Part shown: positions 63,254-64,000 of the stretch, one piece after another | Numbering within the stretch: position 1 is the first letter of the stretch | How the letters are laid out: every line of letters starts with the position of its first letter | DNA from: Mesobacterium_A sp034670065 | Lineage (GTDB): Bacteria; Pseudomonadota; Alphaproteobacteria; Rhodobacterales; Rhodobacteraceae | Direction of reading: 5' to 3' | DNA length: 64,000 nucleotides | Assembly: GCA_034670065.1 (NCBI GenBank) | Contig: JAXMOG010000001.1 | Span: 930,001 to 994,000 of the forward strand | Notes under the pieces: model-generated | What the model was told of the DNA's origin: nothing | Database searches by the model: none | What the model saw: only the letters and a program-made list of their open reading frames with translations | Made by a program: the position numbers and the translations under genes

Positions 63254-64000
63254 TCAGCTCGTTTTTTCCGGCGCATCAGAGGGCGACTGGGCGAGTTCGG
63301 AAAGATGTTGCAACACCACAGCTGCTGGTTCGGAAAGCGGCAGCTGATCTGACACGCAGATCGCCATATGTACCTTCATATTCGGTTGTCGGATGCGATA
63401 GCGCTTTGCCTCGGGAAGCCGACGTTGCAGCGCCTTGGCGGCCGAAAGCGGCAGGATTGTACTGCCCAGCCCCTCTCCTATGGCATTGGCAAGCAGAGAA
63501 ATCGATTCCGTCTGCGAAATGACTTTCGCCGTCAAACGTGACCGCGCCAAGGTCGTGTCGATAACCTGTCGAACCGTGTGAATCGGGCTGGGCAAAATCA
63601 ACGCGTCCGAAACAGCATCGGCAAACTTGATGTCTTCTTCCCCGGCTTCGCGTTCTTGCGTTGTCACAAAATACAGCTCTTCCGTCTGCACCGGATCAAA
63701 TGACACCCCCGGAATTCCGCCAGGATCATAAATCAGCGCCATATCCATCTTGCCGGTCATAACCTTCTCACTGATCACACCACCGACGTTTTCGTTGATA
63801 TGTAGAACAATGCCGGGATGGTCGCGGCGCAATGTTTTTATCAGTTGCGTGGCCAGCAATGACCCCAGACTAAGCGGCGCAAGCCCGACTGAAACAAAAC
63901 CCGAAACCTCTGTACTGGAACTCATAATGTCCAGTTCGGCCTGATCCATTTGCTTCAGGATCAGTTGGCAGTGCTTATAAAACACCTTGCCTGCTTCGGT
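63254..64000 (-). CDS. LysR-family regulator, 5' end beyond the edge
   Basis: The frame is open to the right edge; the visible part begins TEAGKVFYKHCQLILKQMDQA, which is the linker helix after the missing HTH. The effector domain follows (VSGFVSVGLAPLSLGSLLATQL, DMALIYDPGGIPG, LPSPIHTVRQVID). It is convergent with the aminotransferase. Confidence 0.85.
   Translation of the reverse strand, partial: TEAGKVFYKHCQLILKQMDQAELDIMSSSTEVSGFVSVGLAPLSLGSLLATQLIKTLRRDHPGIVLHINENVGGVISEKVMTGKMDMALIYDPGGIPGVSFDPVQTEELYFVTTQEREAGEEDIKFADAVSDALILPSPIHTVRQVIDTTLARSRLTAKVISQTESISLLANAIGEGLGSTILPLSAAKALQRRLPEAKRYRIRQPNMKVHMAICVSDQLPLSEPAAVVLQHLSELAQSPSDAPEKTS

Overview
The window looks like chromosomal DNA of a marine alphaproteobacterium of the Roseobacter group (Rhodobacterales). 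This is inferred from gene content: TRAP and TTT solute transporters, several Liv/Opp/sugar ABC systems, ectABC osmolyte genes, an imelysin/di-haem iron locus, a bacterial voltage-gated sodium channel and a large RTX exoprotein. I see no rRNA or tRNA gene, no CRISPR array, no intact insertion sequence and no phage genes. Genes are dense, often joined by 4-base ATGA/GTGA overlaps.

Layout. 1-2.3 kb: a flavoprotein cut by the left edge, divergent from a LysR regulator. 2.4-8.7 kb: a TRAP transporter (dctPQM) preceded by its two-component system (dctBD); the DctD-like regulator lacks the GAFTGA loop. 8.9-10.2 kb: a small membrane protein divergent from a LysR gene. 10.7-17.2 kb: a sugar or sugar-acid locus with an apionate-oxidoisomerase-like dehydrogenase, a CUT2-type ABC importer and an SMP-30 lactonase. 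17.6-26.8 kb: an eight-gene amide operon with a Liv/Urt-type ABC importer, an amidase-signature amidase, the AmiC amide sensor, the AmiR antiterminator and an iron alcohol dehydrogenase. A decayed copy of this operon's leader and first codons lies at 10.27-10.45 kb, so the sugar locus sits between two direct repeats.

27-34 kb: a RbsD/FucU mutarotase, then an iron-type locus. That locus starts with a perfect 9+5+9 palindrome, followed by three translationally coupled small unknown genes (the third Cys-rich), imelysin, a di-haem DUF1111 protein, a second imelysin lacking the motif histidine, and DUF1513. 34.5-39.1 kb: a 1143-residue beta-helix/RTX/DUF4214 exoprotein, a MarR regulator and a small basic protein. 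39.4-42.6 kb: ectABC with a decayed aspartokinase remnant downstream and a divergent MarR regulator. 42.7-48.6 kb: a NavBac channel, a small haem-copper-oxidase-like membrane protein, Tex, and a DUF1963 gene broken by a one-base frameshift. 48.7-52.8 kb: a LysR regulator divergent from tctCBA. 53.3-63.2 kb: a YdiJ-like FAD/Fe-S dehydrogenase, a peptide-type ABC importer and an aminotransferase. The right edge cuts a LysR gene.

The common theme is scavenging of small organic solutes, with each importer beside its own catabolic enzyme or regulator. Several binding-protein genes are followed by a strong hairpin before the membrane or ATPase genes, which probably sets the usual excess of binding protein. 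The least explained parts are the small-gene chain of the iron locus and the duplicated amide-operon leader.
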